A stretch of 34,994 nucleotides of DNA from Polaromonas sp. (GTDB taxonomy: Bacteria > Pseudomonadota > Gammaproteobacteria > Burkholderiales > Burkholderiaceae_C): positions 1 to 34,994 of the forward strand of contig JAQGLT010000019.1 in assembly GCA_028292745.1 (NCBI GenBank), written 5' to 3'. This document shows positions 7,696-16,348 of this stretch, one piece after another (within the stretch, counting starts at the first letter, position 1; every line of letters begins with the position of its first letter). Below the pieces are notes generated by a model that was not told the origin of the DNA, searched no databases, and worked only from the letters and a program-made list of their open reading frames with translations. The position numbers and the translations under genes are program-made.

Positions 7696-7938
7696 TTAAC
7701 ACTGTTTCATTCCGCGTAATTCATGCGCAAAGTAGACAGATGCTGTTTTCCAGATATCGACGTCTACTCGCAATTGATGGTTCTCTGCTTCGAGTAACTT
7801 AATACGTTGAGATTCCGGATCCAGCACCTGGCCAGATTGCTCCGCATCAAACTGGCTAAGAAAACGCTGAACAGCTATTTCTCCAAATTGATCGAGATCA
7901 AATCCAGTATTTTCTACTGCATGAAGTATTTTGCTCAT
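7696..7938 (-). CDS. small protein with IS3-family OrfA-like C-terminal segment
   Basis: The C-terminal half (RIKLLEAENHQLRVDVDI, then WKTASVYFAHELR) follows the leucine-zipper end of IS3-family transposase OrfA, usually of the form RL..LE.EN..LR...DILKKA..FFA.E. The N-terminal half does not show the expected Tnp_1 helix-turn-helix, and no OrfB reading frame follows. It may be a transposase remnant or a stand-alone dimerising protein derived from one. GGAGAG lies about five bases before ATG 7938, and TTATATA further up could be a -10 box, so expression is plausible. The 80-residue frame is intact, which argues against simple decay. Confidence 0.45.
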   Translation of the reverse strand: MSKILHAVENTGFDLDQFGEIAVQRFLSQFDAEQSGQVLDPESQRIKLLEAENHQLRVDVDIWKTASVYFAHELRGMKQC

Positions 7939-8564
7939 CGCACTCTCCTATATAAGACTGGTTACAGTGGTAATTTCGTAACTCAACTATACGATATCGC
8001 CGCAAAAAATTTGAAATCCGATTGAGCCATTCGGCCTAACAACTCATAATCCATTTGGACTATGCATGAGTTTTTGAGAATACTTAAAAGTCTGGCGACT
8101 CAGACATGCATTGATATGCATTCAGCATTCAGAGCGAACCAAACCACCTTTTTCCGGAACAAAAGCTAGCCAACTCAGCCGTGTAAGGCTTGTTCGGGCT
8201 ATTCCATAAATGATTGAATCATCCGGCCCCTTGGGGCTGAAGAGAATAGGCATGAGCGTACACAAATCCATTCAACCATCCTACAACTCGATTGCACCGA
8301 ACTCAACCATTGCCTACCGAAATCCTATACAGTTAAAGCATTCAAGAAATTAAGACCAATATTGTCAAAAATAAAACTATTTATATAGTTAAAACAAGAT
8401 TTAACTGGACAGCTCGTTCTCATTCTTCTACTTAAGACTTTTATTGATAATTGATGTCATTGAGTAAGTGCAACTAAGGACTGATATCAATTATCGGAAC
8501 GATTCTCGAGTCGGCCGCCACATCAGCATATGATCAATAATGAATCGAACCTTCTACATTTAGT
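7939..8564. other. AT-rich intergenic patch without a convincing gene
   Basis: About 620 bases of lower GC than the flanks. It holds a 13-bp inverted repeat (separate entry), a short GGCCCC-TT-GGGGCT hairpin near 8224, and one tiny frame at 8252-8353 (33 codons, beginning MSVHKSIQPSY) with a weak GAGAAT upstream. That frame matches nothing I recognise and is not called as a gene. Confidence 0.5.
8446..8495. repeat. 13-bp near-perfect inverted repeat before the acyltransferase gene
   Basis: GATAATTGATGTC (8446-8458) and GATATCAATTATC (8483-8495) pair at 12 of 13 positions across a 24-base loop. It lies 70 bases before the acyltransferase start, so it may be an operator or RNA stem. Confidence 0.45.
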
Positions 8565-9614
8565 ATGGCAGAACTAAGAACCATTGCTCAAAGCCCCACA
8601 AGGAAAAACGAGTTAAAGTCACTTCAAATTCTGCGAGCAATCGCAGCAATTAGCGTTGTTTATTATCACATCAACGCAATCCCAAATTTTGGCACATTTG
8701 GAGTAGATATTTTTTTTGTACTAAGCGGTTTTGTCATAGCAATGGTTTTGGCAAACAGACAACCCGCTTATCTGTTTGCACTCAACCGGATCATTCGTAT
8801 AGTACCCCTCTACTGGACGCTAACCACATTATTGCTGGCAATTGCATTGATTGCTCCACAGCTTCTGAACTCTACTACTGCCAATTTTTATAATTATGCA
8901 AAGTCACTATTTTTCATTCCATATTTTAAAGAGAATGGAACTCTGCGCCCTGTACTTGCGGTTGGCTGGAGCTTAAATTATGAAATGTTTTTTTATTTAT
9001 GTGTCTGGACTTCGATCCTGATTACCAAACGCCATTATCTAAAACTCAGCTGTATTTTAGTAACGCTCGCATACGCTTTGTTTGGTTTTTATTCAGAAAA
9101 TCGAGTGGTTTCCGCTTTTTTTAGCAATGCAGAAATTTTGGAATTCTTGTTGGGAATATGTGCGTTCAAGGTACACACCTCCGGATACTTCTCATCCCTA
9201 CCCAAGGTTATACCAGCAGCAATTGCCATTGCTTCCTATTTATTCATGATAATAGCCGAGACATTAATTCACAATCTCAATGAACTAATAGTTTATGGAA
9301 TTCCTTCATTTTTCCTACTACTTTCCATGTTGAATATGGAAGAAGTATTTTCAAAGTCAGGAAACCTTGCTGTTGATCTATTTACGAGCATGGGCGACGC
9401 CAGCTACGCTACTTATCTCAGTCATTACTACATTATCGAAGCCATGCGTAAAATAATCTATCAAAAATTTGATTTGATCAATCCATATACGCCAATGGGG
9501 GTGCTTTTAATTTTAATACTTTCATTATTGTTAGGCCAATTGCTCTATAAGTTTGTCGACAAGCCTCTACTGAAATTTTTTAAAATACGTATTTTGCCTA
9601 CTACCGGACGGTGA
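8565..9614 (+). CDS. membrane acyltransferase, Acyl_transf_3 (OafA/ExoZ-like) family
   Basis: Integral inner-membrane O-acyltransferase that typically moves acetyl or another short acyl group to an exported or cell-surface glycan. The 349-residue protein has the N-terminal LRAIAAISVVYYH motif with the conserved Arg and His, FGVDIFFVLSGFVI, an early RIIRIVPLYW, GWSLNYEMFFY (the signature region of ExoZ-type members), about ten hydrophobic helices and the closing DASYATYLSHYYIIE. No extracytoplasmic SGNH domain is fused. Base composition is clearly more AT-rich than neighbours, and codon use has many A/T third positions, consistent with horizontal transfer. No glycan genes flank it, so the target is unknown. 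There is no clear ribosome binding site at ATG 8565. Confidence 0.88.
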   Translation: MAELRTIAQSPTRKNELKSLQILRAIAAISVVYYHINAIPNFGTFGVDIFFVLSGFVIAMVLANRQPAYLFALNRIIRIVPLYWTLTTLLLAIALIAPQLLNSTTANFYNYAKSLFFIPYFKENGTLRPVLAVGWSLNYEMFFYLCVWTSILITKRHYLKLSCILVTLAYALFGFYSENRVVSAFFSNAEILEFLLGICAFKVHTSGYFSSLPKVIPAAIAIASYLFMIIAETLIHNLNELIVYGIPSFFLLLSMLNMEEVFSKSGNLAVDLFTSMGDASYATYLSHYYIIEAMRKIIYQKFDLINPYTPMGVLLILILSLLLGQLLYKFVDKPLLKFFKIRILPTTGR

Positions 9615-10018
9615 TCTGTCCCATAATCATCCATCTAAAGTTAGCAACTTTTTTTAAAGTGCAGTGTCGCTGCGCTGGCGATGCGCCTCAAGCCTCAAGC
9701 CTCAAGCCTCAAGCCTCAAGCCTCAAGCCTCAAGCCTCAAGCCTCAAGCCTCAACATTATGGAAATCTATTGGCCTTGCAACCCAGAAAATTTGCTTTTG
9801 TGAGTGTAAGTTTGCAAAAATAGTTCAGTTAAAACAAAAACACTTTATTATTCTTAATAAAACTTTTCAACTTTTTTTTAAATAATATAGTCAAGTTTAT
9901 TATCATTTTTTTATTGTTATAAAAGTATCATAAAGCAGTTTATTAAATAAACCCTGCTCTGGCAGCCATAGAGATCGTGATGATATCGCGGCATTTTTCT
10001 TGAATCCAACGGAGCAAG
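9615..10018. other. gene-free AT-rich region with heptamer repeats
   Basis: About 400 bases between the acyltransferase stop and the tRNA-Pro terminator. Apart from ten tandem heptamers at 9685-9754 I see only AT-rich sequence; short frames over the repeats read the repeat itself and are not genes. Confidence 0.6.
9685..9754. repeat. ten perfect tandem copies of GCCTCAA
   Basis: Seventy bases of unbroken 7-bp units. Because 7 is not a multiple of 3, every frame on a strand reads the same seven-residue cycle (ASSLKPQ on plus). Perfect identity suggests recent slippage expansion. Confidence 0.97.
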
Positions 10019-10053
10019 AAAAAAGGACTTAGCATCACTAATGCTAAGTCCTT
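10019..10053 (-). terminator. Rho-independent terminator after tRNA-Pro
   Basis: Perfect stem AAGGACTTAGCAT / ATGCTAAGTCCTT around the 5-base loop CACTA (plus-strand 10023-10053), followed on the minus strand by a T run. It lies 10 bases beyond the tRNA 3' end and would end the translation operon plus tRNA transcript. The plus side is also T-rich, so it could work both ways. Confidence 0.88.
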
Positions 10054-10062
10054 CATTTTTAT

Positions 10063-10139
10063 TGGTCGGTGTGAAAGGATTCGAACCTTCGACCCCTTGC
10101 ACCCCATGCAAGTGCGCTACCAGGCTGCGCCACACACCG
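10063..10139 (-). tRNA. tRNA-Pro (anticodon GGG)
   Basis: Seventy-seven bases with encoded CCA. Acceptor CGGTGTG pairs with CACACCG followed by A and CCA. The D arm is GGCGCAGCCTGGTAGCGC; the anticodon arm is CTTGC-ATGGGGT-GCAAG with anticodon GGG at the standard position; the T arm contains GGTTCGAATCC. It reads proline CCC/CCT codons. It follows merR by about 35 bases on the same strand, the usual place in related genomes. Confidence 0.97.
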
Positions 10140-10174
10140 ATACGTATAAATTATAACCTGAAGCAGTACTGTTC

Positions 10175-10678
10175 TCAGATCAAAGGGCCAAGCAAAGTGC
10201 GGATTTGTATCAACTCGACACGCAATTGATCAAACATCAAGCGTTCTGCATTTGAATTTAAGCTGTTTTCAACGTCAAACTGGCTAGCGCTAAAGTTCTT
10301 AAAACCGTCAGAAATCTCATTTACCAAGGATAATTTGAAGTTTTTTTCTTTCAAATCAGGAGCTTCAGAAAGACAACTATTGTCAGCTTTTTTATGCAAA
10401 TCGAGCTGAACAAATTCCTGCAATCTGTTTCGCGCTCCAACAATGGTAAATCCTTGGTCATACAGCAGTTCACGAATCTTTCGGATCACTAGCACTTCAT
10501 GCGGCTGGTAATACCGTCGGTTACCCCGCCTTTTCATTGGGCGTAACTGCGTGAACTCTTGCTCCCAGTAACGAAGCACATGAGGTTTGACACCACACAA
10601 ACTACTTACTTCACTGATGGTGAAGTAGCGTTTCGTGGGAATGGGAAGTAAAAATTTCTCCAATTGAATCAATGCCAT
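10175..10678 (-). CDS. MerR-family transcriptional regulator
   Basis: DNA-binding regulator with an N-terminal winged helix at residues about 17-85: KRYFTISEVSSLCGVKPHVLRYWEQEF, LRPMKRRGNRRYYQPHEV, then RKIRELLYDQGFTIVGARNRL, the standard MerR_1 signature. The C-terminal half lacks the metal-binding cysteines of MerR, CueR or SoxR, so an effector is unknown. It belongs to the small MerR-like group commonly found just after ihfA in proteobacteria. It starts 47 bases after the ihfA stop on the same strand and is probably the last protein gene of the operon. The 167-residue length is normal. Confidence 0.92.
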   Translation of the reverse strand: MALIQLEKFLLPIPTKRYFTISEVSSLCGVKPHVLRYWEQEFTQLRPMKRRGNRRYYQPHEVLVIRKIRELLYDQGFTIVGARNRLQEFVQLDLHKKADNSCLSEAPDLKEKNFKLSLVNEISDGFKNFSASQFDVENSLNSNAERLMFDQLRVELIQIRTLLGPLI

Positions 10679-10725
10679 GAAGAAGATAGCTTTGAATCTA
10701 CTCCAACTGGAGGTTAACGAAAAGA

Positions 10726-11091
10726 CTATTGACCATCGCTTGTTGCAAAAATGCCCGTTATGCTTGATTCGTCAGGAACAACGCCTTGAATTTGATCTTT
10801 TAGCTTATGACTCGCATGAAAAGTCACTACCCGGCGAGCATCAATCGGAATTGCCTCGCCGGTGCGCGGGTTACGGCCAGGCCGTGGGGCTTTGGTACGA
10901 ATCTGGAAATTACCGAAACCTGAAATTTTCACGTCTCTGCCTTCAACCAAGCGTTCAGAGATCAACTCGAAAAATGCGTCTATCATTTCTTTAGATTCAC
11001 GCTTGTTGAGTCCAATCTGCTCAAAAAGCAACTCTGCCAGATGCGCCTTCGTTAACGCCGGAGTTTCCAGGCTTTCTACAGAAAATTCCAT
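10726..11091 (-). CDS. ihfA: integration host factor subunit alpha
   Basis: Alpha subunit of the IHF heterodimer, which bends DNA sharply in replication, recombination and sigma-54 transcription. The HU/IHF fold is complete: [32 protein letters not shown], the [21 protein letters not shown] arm with the conserved Pro that intercalates into DNA, then [14 protein letters not shown] choose ATG 11091 (121 residues) over the GTG/ATG-type start further upstream, because GGAGGA lies six bases before it and the extra residues would overlap pheT. A C-terminal extension (about 20 residues after the usual end) is typical of Comamonadaceae-like forms. It follows pheT by 49 bases. Confidence 0.95.
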   Translation of the reverse strand: MEFSVESLETPALTKAHLAELLFEQIGLNKRESKEMIDAFFELISERLVEGRDVKISGFGNFQIRTKAPRPGRNPRTGEAIPIDARRVVTFHASHKLKDQIQGVVPDESSITGIFATSDGQ

Positions 11092-11140
11092 TGAAATTCC
11101 TCCTGGCGATTGTTTGATAAGTGTCTGGTGAAAGATAGCA

Positions 11141-13567
11141 TCAAGCACGGAGCCGTGCCTGTACTTGATTTTGAAGACTGACCACTATTGCCTCAACAGT
11201 TGATTCAATGGCTTCGTCGGTCAAGGTAGCAACATCGCTTGAAAGAACAAGGCGTATAGCAAGACTTTTTTCGCCGAACTGTATGGCCGTGCTGGCATGC
11301 TGCGGCCGGTATATGTCGAATAAGGTGGCTTTTTGAAGCAGCCCTTTCGTATTGGCCGCATCAATAGCAGCCATGAGCGCTGCGTGAGTAACGCCTTCGG
11401 GTACGATGACAGCAACATCTCGCTCGACAGGCTGCAATTTGCTGACTGATTCGAAAACAGGCACCTGACGTTGCAGCACCGCATCAAGGTCCAATTCAAA
11501 CACAATTGGTGCCTGAACGAGTTCATGTTTTTGGCGCCATTGTGGATGCAACTCACCAACGAAACCAATTGATTGCCCTGACACGGATACATTGGCACAG
11601 CGCCCCGGATGCATGGCAGGATGCAGCGCTGGCGTGAAAACGGGCTTTAATGGTGATAGCAGAGCTTCGACGTCACCCTTGACATCAAAAAAATCCACTG
11701 CCTTGTCGGATTGGCCCCAATGGAGTGCATTTCGCGGACCGTAAGCTAAACCAGCGATTCGCATAGGTTGGTTAAATCCAGCAACTGTGGTGTCTGTATT
11801 CTGGCTTTGCAGATCACGTAAAAATACCCGCCCCAACTCAAATACATTCGCACGCAATGCTTTGCGGTCCAGATTGAACTTGAGCGCGTGAACCAATGAA
11901 CCGAGCAACGATGAACGCATCACGCTCATATGGTTCGCAATCGGATTGAGCAATTTGATGGGATTTGGATTGCCCGCCAGCTCATGCTCCCAACTCTCTT
12001 CTACAAAGCTGAAGTTAATGGTTTCCTGGTAGCCCAGCGAGGCCAAGACCCGGCGCACAGCGAACGGGCTGCGCTCGGTTTCCGGTCGGAGCTTGGCGGT
12101 AATGGGCGCAAGCGGGGCTGTTTGCGGCAACTGGTCATAACCCACCATGCGCACAACCTCCTCAATCAGATCTTCTTCGATCTGAAGATCGAAGCGGTAG
12201 CTGGGCGGCGTAACGGTCAATGTCCCCTCACCTTGGCTGACTTCCAAGCCCAAGCGGCAAAACGCATCAAGACACTGTGCTTGCGTCAGTGGCATACCGA
12301 TGACCTTAGCTGCACGAGCTACACGCATAGTGACCGGTGCTGCCCTGGGCAGGTTCACCCGCACATCATCGACAGGGCTGCAACTCGTACTGCCCGTTCC
12401 GCAAATATCAACGATAAGCTGGGTGATGCGTTCAATATGCTCCACGGTCTGGCCAGCATCAACGCCCCGCTCAAAGCGGTGGCCCGCATCAGTCGAAAAA
12501 TTGTAACGACGCGAACGGCCCACGATGGCTTTGGGCCACCAGAAAGCGGCTTCAACGTAAATATTCTTCGTCTCATCAGACACTGCCGTAGCATCGCCGC
12601 CCATGATGCCTGCCAGGGATTCAACCTGTAGGTCATCGGCAATAACGCCGACTTTCTCGTCAATGCTCACTGTGTTGCTGTTCAGCAGCTTGATCGTTTC
12701 GCCAGGCCTACCCCAACGAACGTCAAGTCCACCATGAATCTTGTCGAGGTCAAAAATATGGCTAGGTCGGCCCAGTTCAAACATCACGTAATTAGAGATA
12801 TCCACCAGTGGCGTTACGCTGCGCTGGCCGCATCGCGCTAGGCGCTCCACCATCCAGAAGGGAGTGGTGGCTTGGGAATTAATGTTACGCACAATCCGGC
12901 CTGAAAAGCGTCCACATAAATCAGGTGCGCTGACCACGACAGGCAACCTGTCGGAATTGCCTACCCTTACCGCCGGAAAGGAGGGCACATTCAAAGGGGC
13001 TCCTGTCAAAGCAGCGACTTCCCGCGCAACGCCAAATACGCTCAAGCAATGCGCAAGATTGGGTGTCAGTTTGAGGGTGAACAGTGTGTCGTCAAGCTTG
13101 AGGTGCTCTCGGATGTCCTGCCCTACTGGTGCATCAAAGGCCAGTTCTAGCAAACCACCGTGGTCTTCGGAAACTTTGAGTTCCCGAGCCGAGCACAGCA
13201 TGCCCTGGCTCTCGATGCCGCGCAGTTTCCCCACCTTGATCACAAATGGTTTTCCATCCTCGCCCGGCGGCAACTCAGCGCCTACCATCGCGCACGGCAC
13301 TTTGATTCCTGGACGTGCATTGGCTGCGCCGCACACGATCGTGAGCAAGTTGACCTGCCCCACGTCAACTTGGCATACGCGTAGGCGATCCGCATTCGGA
13401 TGCTGCATGGTTTCCTTGATTTCGCCCACCACGATATGGGTAAAAGGCGGAGCAACCGGCTTGAGTTCCTCAACTTCAAGCCCGGCCATGGTCAGCGTTT
13501 CGGCAAGTTGTTCAGTGCTAAGTGGCGGGTTGCAAAATTCGCGCAACCAGGATTCGGGGAATTGCAT
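11141..13567 (-). CDS. pheT: phenylalanine--tRNA ligase beta subunit
   Basis: Large subunit of the alpha2-beta2 enzyme that charges tRNA-Phe; beta carries the editing site and tRNA contacts. The 808-residue length is normal. Domains in order: B1 [11 protein letters not shown], the EMAP/OB tRNA-binding domain (about residues 40-150), the B3/4 editing domain (about 210-390, with [15 protein letters not shown] and [15 protein letters not shown]), B5 (about 400-480, [16 protein letters not shown]), the pseudo-catalytic core, and the C-terminal anticodon-binding FDX-ACB domain from about 710 ([18 protein letters not shown]). It starts 35 bases after pheS. Confidence 0.97.
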   Translation of the reverse strand: MQFPESWLREFCNPPLSTEQLAETLTMAGLEVEELKPVAPPFTHIVVGEIKETMQHPNADRLRVCQVDVGQVNLLTIVCGAANARPGIKVPCAMVGAELPPGEDGKPFVIKVGKLRGIESQGMLCSARELKVSEDHGGLLELAFDAPVGQDIREHLKLDDTLFTLKLTPNLAHCLSVFGVAREVAALTGAPLNVPSFPAVRVGNSDRLPVVVSAPDLCGRFSGRIVRNINSQATTPFWMVERLARCGQRSVTPLVDISNYVMFELGRPSHIFDLDKIHGGLDVRWGRPGETIKLLNSNTVSIDEKVGVIADDLQVESLAGIMGGDATAVSDETKNIYVEAAFWWPKAIVGRSRRYNFSTDAGHRFERGVDAGQTVEHIERITQLIVDICGTGSTSCSPVDDVRVNLPRAAPVTMRVARAAKVIGMPLTQAQCLDAFCRLGLEVSQGEGTLTVTPPSYRFDLQIEEDLIEEVVRMVGYDQLPQTAPLAPITAKLRPETERSPFAVRRVLASLGYQETINFSFVEESWEHELAGNPNPIKLLNPIANHMSVMRSSLLGSLVHALKFNLDRKALRANVFELGRVFLRDLQSQNTDTTVAGFNQPMRIAGLAYGPRNALHWGQSDKAVDFFDVKGDVEALLSPLKPVFTPALHPAMHPGRCANVSVSGQSIGFVGELHPQWRQKHELVQAPIVFELDLDAVLQRQVPVFESVSKLQPVERDVAVIVPEGVTHAALMAAIDAANTKGLLQKATLFDIYRPQHASTAIQFGEKSLAIRLVLSSDVATLTDEAIESTVEAIVVSLQNQVQARLRA

Positions 13568-13602
13568 GGTGAGAGCCTTGTTCTTCTATTTGTTGTTTTT
13601 GC

Positions 13603-14667
13603 TCAGGATTGGAACTGGGACAAAAACCGGACATCGCCGTCAAAAAACAGACGCAAGTCATTGACGCCGTAACGCAGCATGGTCAACCGGTCAGGGCCCA
13701 TGCCAAAGGCAAAACCGATGTAGTTTTCAGGATCAAGGCCCATGTTGCGCACTACGTTGGGATGCACCTGACCCGAACCAGCTACTTCAAGCCAGCGGCC
13801 AGCCAAAGGCCCTTTCTGAAACTGGATATCGATCTCGGCACTGGGCTCGGTAAAGGGGAAAAAGCTTGGGCGAAAGCGCAGTACCAAGTCATCGCTCTCG
13901 AAAAAAGTACGACAGAAATCAGTGAAAACGTATTTCAGATCTTTAAAACTCACGTTTTCGCCAATCCACAGGCCTTCACACTGGTGAAACATGGGTGAAT
14001 GGGTGGCGTCGCTGTCCACGCGGTAGGTACGCCCTGGTGCAATGACGCGAATCTCTGGCATACGCCCGCCCCCATCGAGCAGTGCACGATGCTTTTTGAC
14101 ATGCTGGACCGCATAACGAATCTGCATCGGACTGGTGTGGGTGCGTAGCAGGTTGGGTGCAGTTGCAGTACCGCCTTCGACATAAAACGTGTCGTGCATC
14201 GAGCGTGCAGGGTGATCTTCAGGCGTATTTAGCGCCGTGAAATTAAACCAGTCCGTTTCAATCTCTGGTCCCTGCGCGACATCGAAACCCATTGAACCAA
14301 AGATGGCTTCGATCCGCTCCAACGTCAACGAAACAGGATGCAGGCCGCCTTGCATCGGCTTGCGCCCGGGCAAGCTCACATCCAGCGCTTCGGCTTTGAG
14401 CTGCCTTTCCAATTCGGCATTTGCCAGTGCTTGGCGACGCTCATTGAGTGCAGCTTCGATGGCTTGCTTGGCCAGGTTAATGGCACCCCCATGGGATTTT
14501 TTTTCTTCCACGGAAAGCTGCGCCATCCCTTTCATCAACCCGGTAATACGGCCTGATTTTCCCAAAAATTGGGCCTTGGCATTCTCTAGATCAGCAGGTG
14601 TCAAAGACTGCCCAAAACTGGTTTTGGCAGCAGTTACCAACTCATTGAGGGTATCGGCATCGATCAT
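13603..14667 (-). CDS. pheS: phenylalanine--tRNA ligase alpha subunit
   Basis: Catalytic class II subunit. The N-terminal coiled coil (residues about 1-85: [20 protein letters not shown]) binds tRNA; the core contains [19 protein letters not shown], motif 2 in [17 protein letters not shown] followed by [10 protein letters not shown], the Phe-binding [16 protein letters not shown], and motif 3 [19 protein letters not shown]. 354 residues is standard. A terminator-like hairpin lies about 90 bases upstream between rplT and pheS, so expression may be uncoupled in part from the ribosomal protein genes. I looked for a Phe-rich leader peptide like PheM and found none. Confidence 0.97.
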   Translation of the reverse strand: MIDADTLNELVTAAKTSFGQSLTPADLENAKAQFLGKSGRITGLMKGMAQLSVEEKKSHGGAINLAKQAIEAALNERRQALANAELERQLKAEALDVSLPGRKPMQGGLHPVSLTLERIEAIFGSMGFDVAQGPEIETDWFNFTALNTPEDHPARSMHDTFYVEGGTATAPNLLRTHTSPMQIRYAVQHVKKHRALLDGGGRMPEIRVIAPGRTYRVDSDATHSPMFHQCEGLWIGENVSFKDLKYVFTDFCRTFFESDDLVLRFRPSFFPFTEPSAEIDIQFQKGPLAGRWLEVAGSGQVHPNVVRNMGLDPENYIGFAFGMGPDRLTMLRYGVNDLRLFFDGDVRFLSQFQS

Positions 14668-14752
14668 AAATTTTCTTTACAGGTGCAGGGCAACACAGCG
14701 ACTTCATTTCTGACTACATGAGCACATGACAATTACTACTCCGTAGGCAATG

Positions 14753-14788
14753 AAAAAGGGCCAGAGCCTTTTCAAGCTCCAGCCCTTT
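14753..14788 (-). terminator. terminator or attenuator between rplT and pheS
   Basis: On the minus strand, AAAGGGC-TG-GAGC, an 8-base loop, GCTC-TG-GCCCTTTTTC: a two-part stem ending in a T run, about 50 bases after rplT. It probably limits read-through from rplT into pheS. Confidence 0.75.
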
Positions 14789-14793
14789 ATTTT

Positions 14794-14824
14794 CTTATGC
14801 AAACAGCTATTGATTCAATAGCAT
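14794..14824 (-). repeat. interspersed repeat copy after rplT
   Basis: Minus strand reads TGCTATTGAATCAATAGCTG then TTTGCATAAG, the left half of the recurring element, immediately before the terminator-like hairpin. Confidence 0.55.
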
Positions 14825-14837
14825 TTTGTCCTGAAAA

Positions 14838-15197
14838 TCAGGCAGCCAGCTTGGCTTTCGCCTGCTCGACGATGGCGCCGAAAGCAGCGCTGTCGTGAAT
14901 GGCCATATCGGACAAAACCTTGCGGTCGATCTCAATACCGGCTTTTTTCAGGCCATTGGCAAATTGACTGTAGGTCAGGCCAAATGAACGGCTTGCAGCA
15001 TTGATCCGGGCGATCCACAAGCGGCGGAACACACGTTTCTTGTTACGGCGATCACGGTAGGCATACTGCCCCGCCTTCATTACCGCTTCTTTAGCGATAC
15101 GGAAGACATTACCGCGGCGACCGCGAAAACCTTTTGCAAGGGCTAAAACTTTTTTGTGGCGGGCGCGAGCCGTTACACCACGTTTGACGCGAGGCAT
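14838..15197 (-). CDS. rplT: 50S ribosomal protein L20
   Basis: Early-assembly 23S rRNA-binding protein and, in studied bacteria, the translational repressor of its own operon. The 119 residues match the family end to end: [60 protein letters not shown], then [26 protein letters not shown] lies seven bases before the ATG. It follows rpmI by 24 bases, the usual pairing. Confidence 0.98.
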   Translation of the reverse strand: MPRVKRGVTARARHKKVLALAKGFRGRRGNVFRIAKEAVMKAGQYAYRDRRNKKRVFRRLWIARINAASRSFGLTYSQFANGLKKAGIEIDRKVLSDMAIHDSAAFGAIVEQAKAKLAA

Positions 15198-15221
15198 GTA
15201 TTACTCCTTGTTCGTCGTTAA

Positions 15222-15425
15222 TTAAATGCCACGGCCTGGCAGCATCTGCGCCATGTGACCCATATTGGTCTCATGAACAGCTACTGAACCACGCAATTGA
15301 CGTTTGTTTTTAGTGGTCTTCTTGGTCAAAATGTGACGCTTGAAGGCTTGGCCCCGTTTAACGGTGCCACCTGGACGAACGCGGAAACGCTTTTTAGCGC
15401 TACTCTTGGTCTTCATTTTGGGCAT
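15222..15425 (-). CDS. rpmI: 50S ribosomal protein L35
   Basis: Small basic ribosomal protein, 67 residues: [20 protein letters not shown], then [20 protein letters not shown]. The start is ATG 15425, since MPKMKTKS is the conserved N terminus and GGAG lies eight bases upstream; a longer frame to 15524 has no homology and is not used. It lies between infC (230 bases upstream) and rplT in the standard infC-rpmI-rplT order. Confidence 0.97.
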   Translation of the reverse strand: MPKMKTKSSAKKRFRVRPGGTVKRGQAFKRHILTKKTTKNKRQLRGSVAVHETNMGHMAQMLPGRGI

Positions 15426-15558
15426 ATATATGCTCCTTTTCATTTGTGCTCGTGAGGCGCTACGAAACTTTCGCAGACTTGACAGCCCCGAGCCACTTGT
15501 AATGGCAGGTTTTGACACCGCCACTTGCGCGACGACTTAATTTTCGTCACTTTTGGAA

Positions 15559-15628
15559 GCCCGGTTTCCGCCGGGCAACTCAGGAACACGATGAAATGCC
15601 CCTTTCGACTTGCTGGCTTAACGCCAGC
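15559..15628 (-). promoter_or_regulatory. paired hairpins in the infC-rpmI spacer, candidate L20 control region
   Basis: Two perfect 6-bp hairpins sit in the 230-base spacer: GCCCGG-TTTCCG-CCGGGC (15559-15576, plus-strand reading) and GCTGGC-TTAAC-GCCAGC (15612-15628). In studied bacteria L20 represses rpmI-rplT by binding structured RNA upstream of rpmI; location fits, but a match to the 23S L20 site was not established. Confidence 0.3.
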
Positions 15629-15655
15629 GAGCCGTCAATTTTTAACTTGTGCGAT

Positions 15656-16255
15656 TTAAGCTGTGGCTGAAGATGGCGCAGCCTCTGCTGCTACAGCCTT
15701 CGGCGCCACTTTCTTGCGACCCGGCGCGATCATCATGACCATCTGCCGACCTTCAAGTTTAGGGAACTGTTCCACCACAATCAAATCGGCCAACTCATCG
15801 CGAATCCGCGCCAACAAGGCCAAGCCCAGTTCCTGGTGGGTGATTTCCCTACCGCGAAAGCGCAAGGTAATTTTGCACTTGTCGCCATCTTCCAAAAAGC
15901 GCTTGATATTGCGTAATTTGATGTTGTAGTCGCCGTCATCGGTACCAGGACGGAATTTAACTTCCTTGACTTCAATCACTTTTTGCTTGGACTTTGCTTC
16001 CGCCGCCTTCTTCTGCTCGGCGTATTTAAACTTGCCATAGTCCATCAAACGGCATACGGGCGGTACGGCCGTCGGCGATATCTCGACCAGATCCACGTCC
16101 GCTTCACCGGCCAGACGTAATGCATCCATCAGACTGACAACACCCAAGGGTTCATTGTCGGGTCCAGTCAAGCGTACTTCAGGAGCCATGATTTCGCGGT
16201 TCAAGCGATGCTTGCGTTCTTCACGGTGACGGCGGTCACGAAATTCTGTAGCGAT
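15656..16255 (-). CDS. infC: translation initiation factor IF-3, with rare ATC start
   Basis: IF-3 binds the 30S subunit and rejects wrong start codons and initiator tRNAs. The N domain ([40 protein letters not shown]) and C domain ([31 protein letters not shown]) are complete, with an Ala-rich tail. A TTG at 16204 would give a frame missing the basic leader [19 protein letters not shown]. The frame runs upstream to a TGA at 16270-16268 without ATG, GTG, CTG or TTG. ATC at 16255-16253 has GAAGGA eight bases before it, so I take it as the start (199 residues). An ATT at 16264 is the alternative but directly abuts the GAAGG. infC in many bacteria uses ATT/ATC, allowing IF-3 to repress itself. 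Confidence 0.93.
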   Translation of the reverse strand: MATEFRDRRHREERKHRLNREIMAPEVRLTGPDNEPLGVVSLMDALRLAGEADVDLVEISPTAVPPVCRLMDYGKFKYAEQKKAAEAKSKQKVIEVKEVKFRPGTDDGDYNIKLRNIKRFLEDGDKCKITLRFRGREITHQELGLALLARIRDELADLIVVEQFPKLEGRQMVMMIAPGRKKVAPKAVAAEAAPSSATA

Positions 16256-16275
16256 GGTGCGAATCCTTCAATATT

Positions 16276-16325
16276 TGCTATAAAAGCTATAGCTGCTTGT
16301 GCCCGTCCGGCAGGGACGATAAGCC
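16276..16325 (+). repeat. interspersed repeat copy between thrS and infC
   Basis: TGCTATAAAAGCTATAGCTG then CTTGTGCCCGTCCGGCAGGG: a clear copy of the element filling most of the 93-base thrS-infC gap. Confidence 0.6.
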
Positions 16326-16348
16326 GATTCCTTTAAAACTTTGGGGAA

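Noticed and set aside
7949..7959. TATATAAGAC resembling the aceA palindrome
   Set aside because: It lacks the other half of the palindrome and is expected by chance in AT-rich sequence; more likely a -10 region.
8252..8353. 33-codon frame MSVHKSIQPSY...
   Set aside because: Weak ribosome binding site, no homology recognised and short; kept only as a note in the gap entry.
9685..9754. CRISPR-like array
   Set aside because: Seven-base units have no spacers between them and no cas genes are near.
9611..9885. Frames reading repeated SSLKPQ
   Set aside because: The protein repeat is only the tandem heptamer read in frame; no ribosome binding site or further sequence feature.
9917..10135. 72-codon minus-strand frame over tRNA-Pro
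   Set aside because: It reads through the tRNA gene and terminator and is a known type of false frame.
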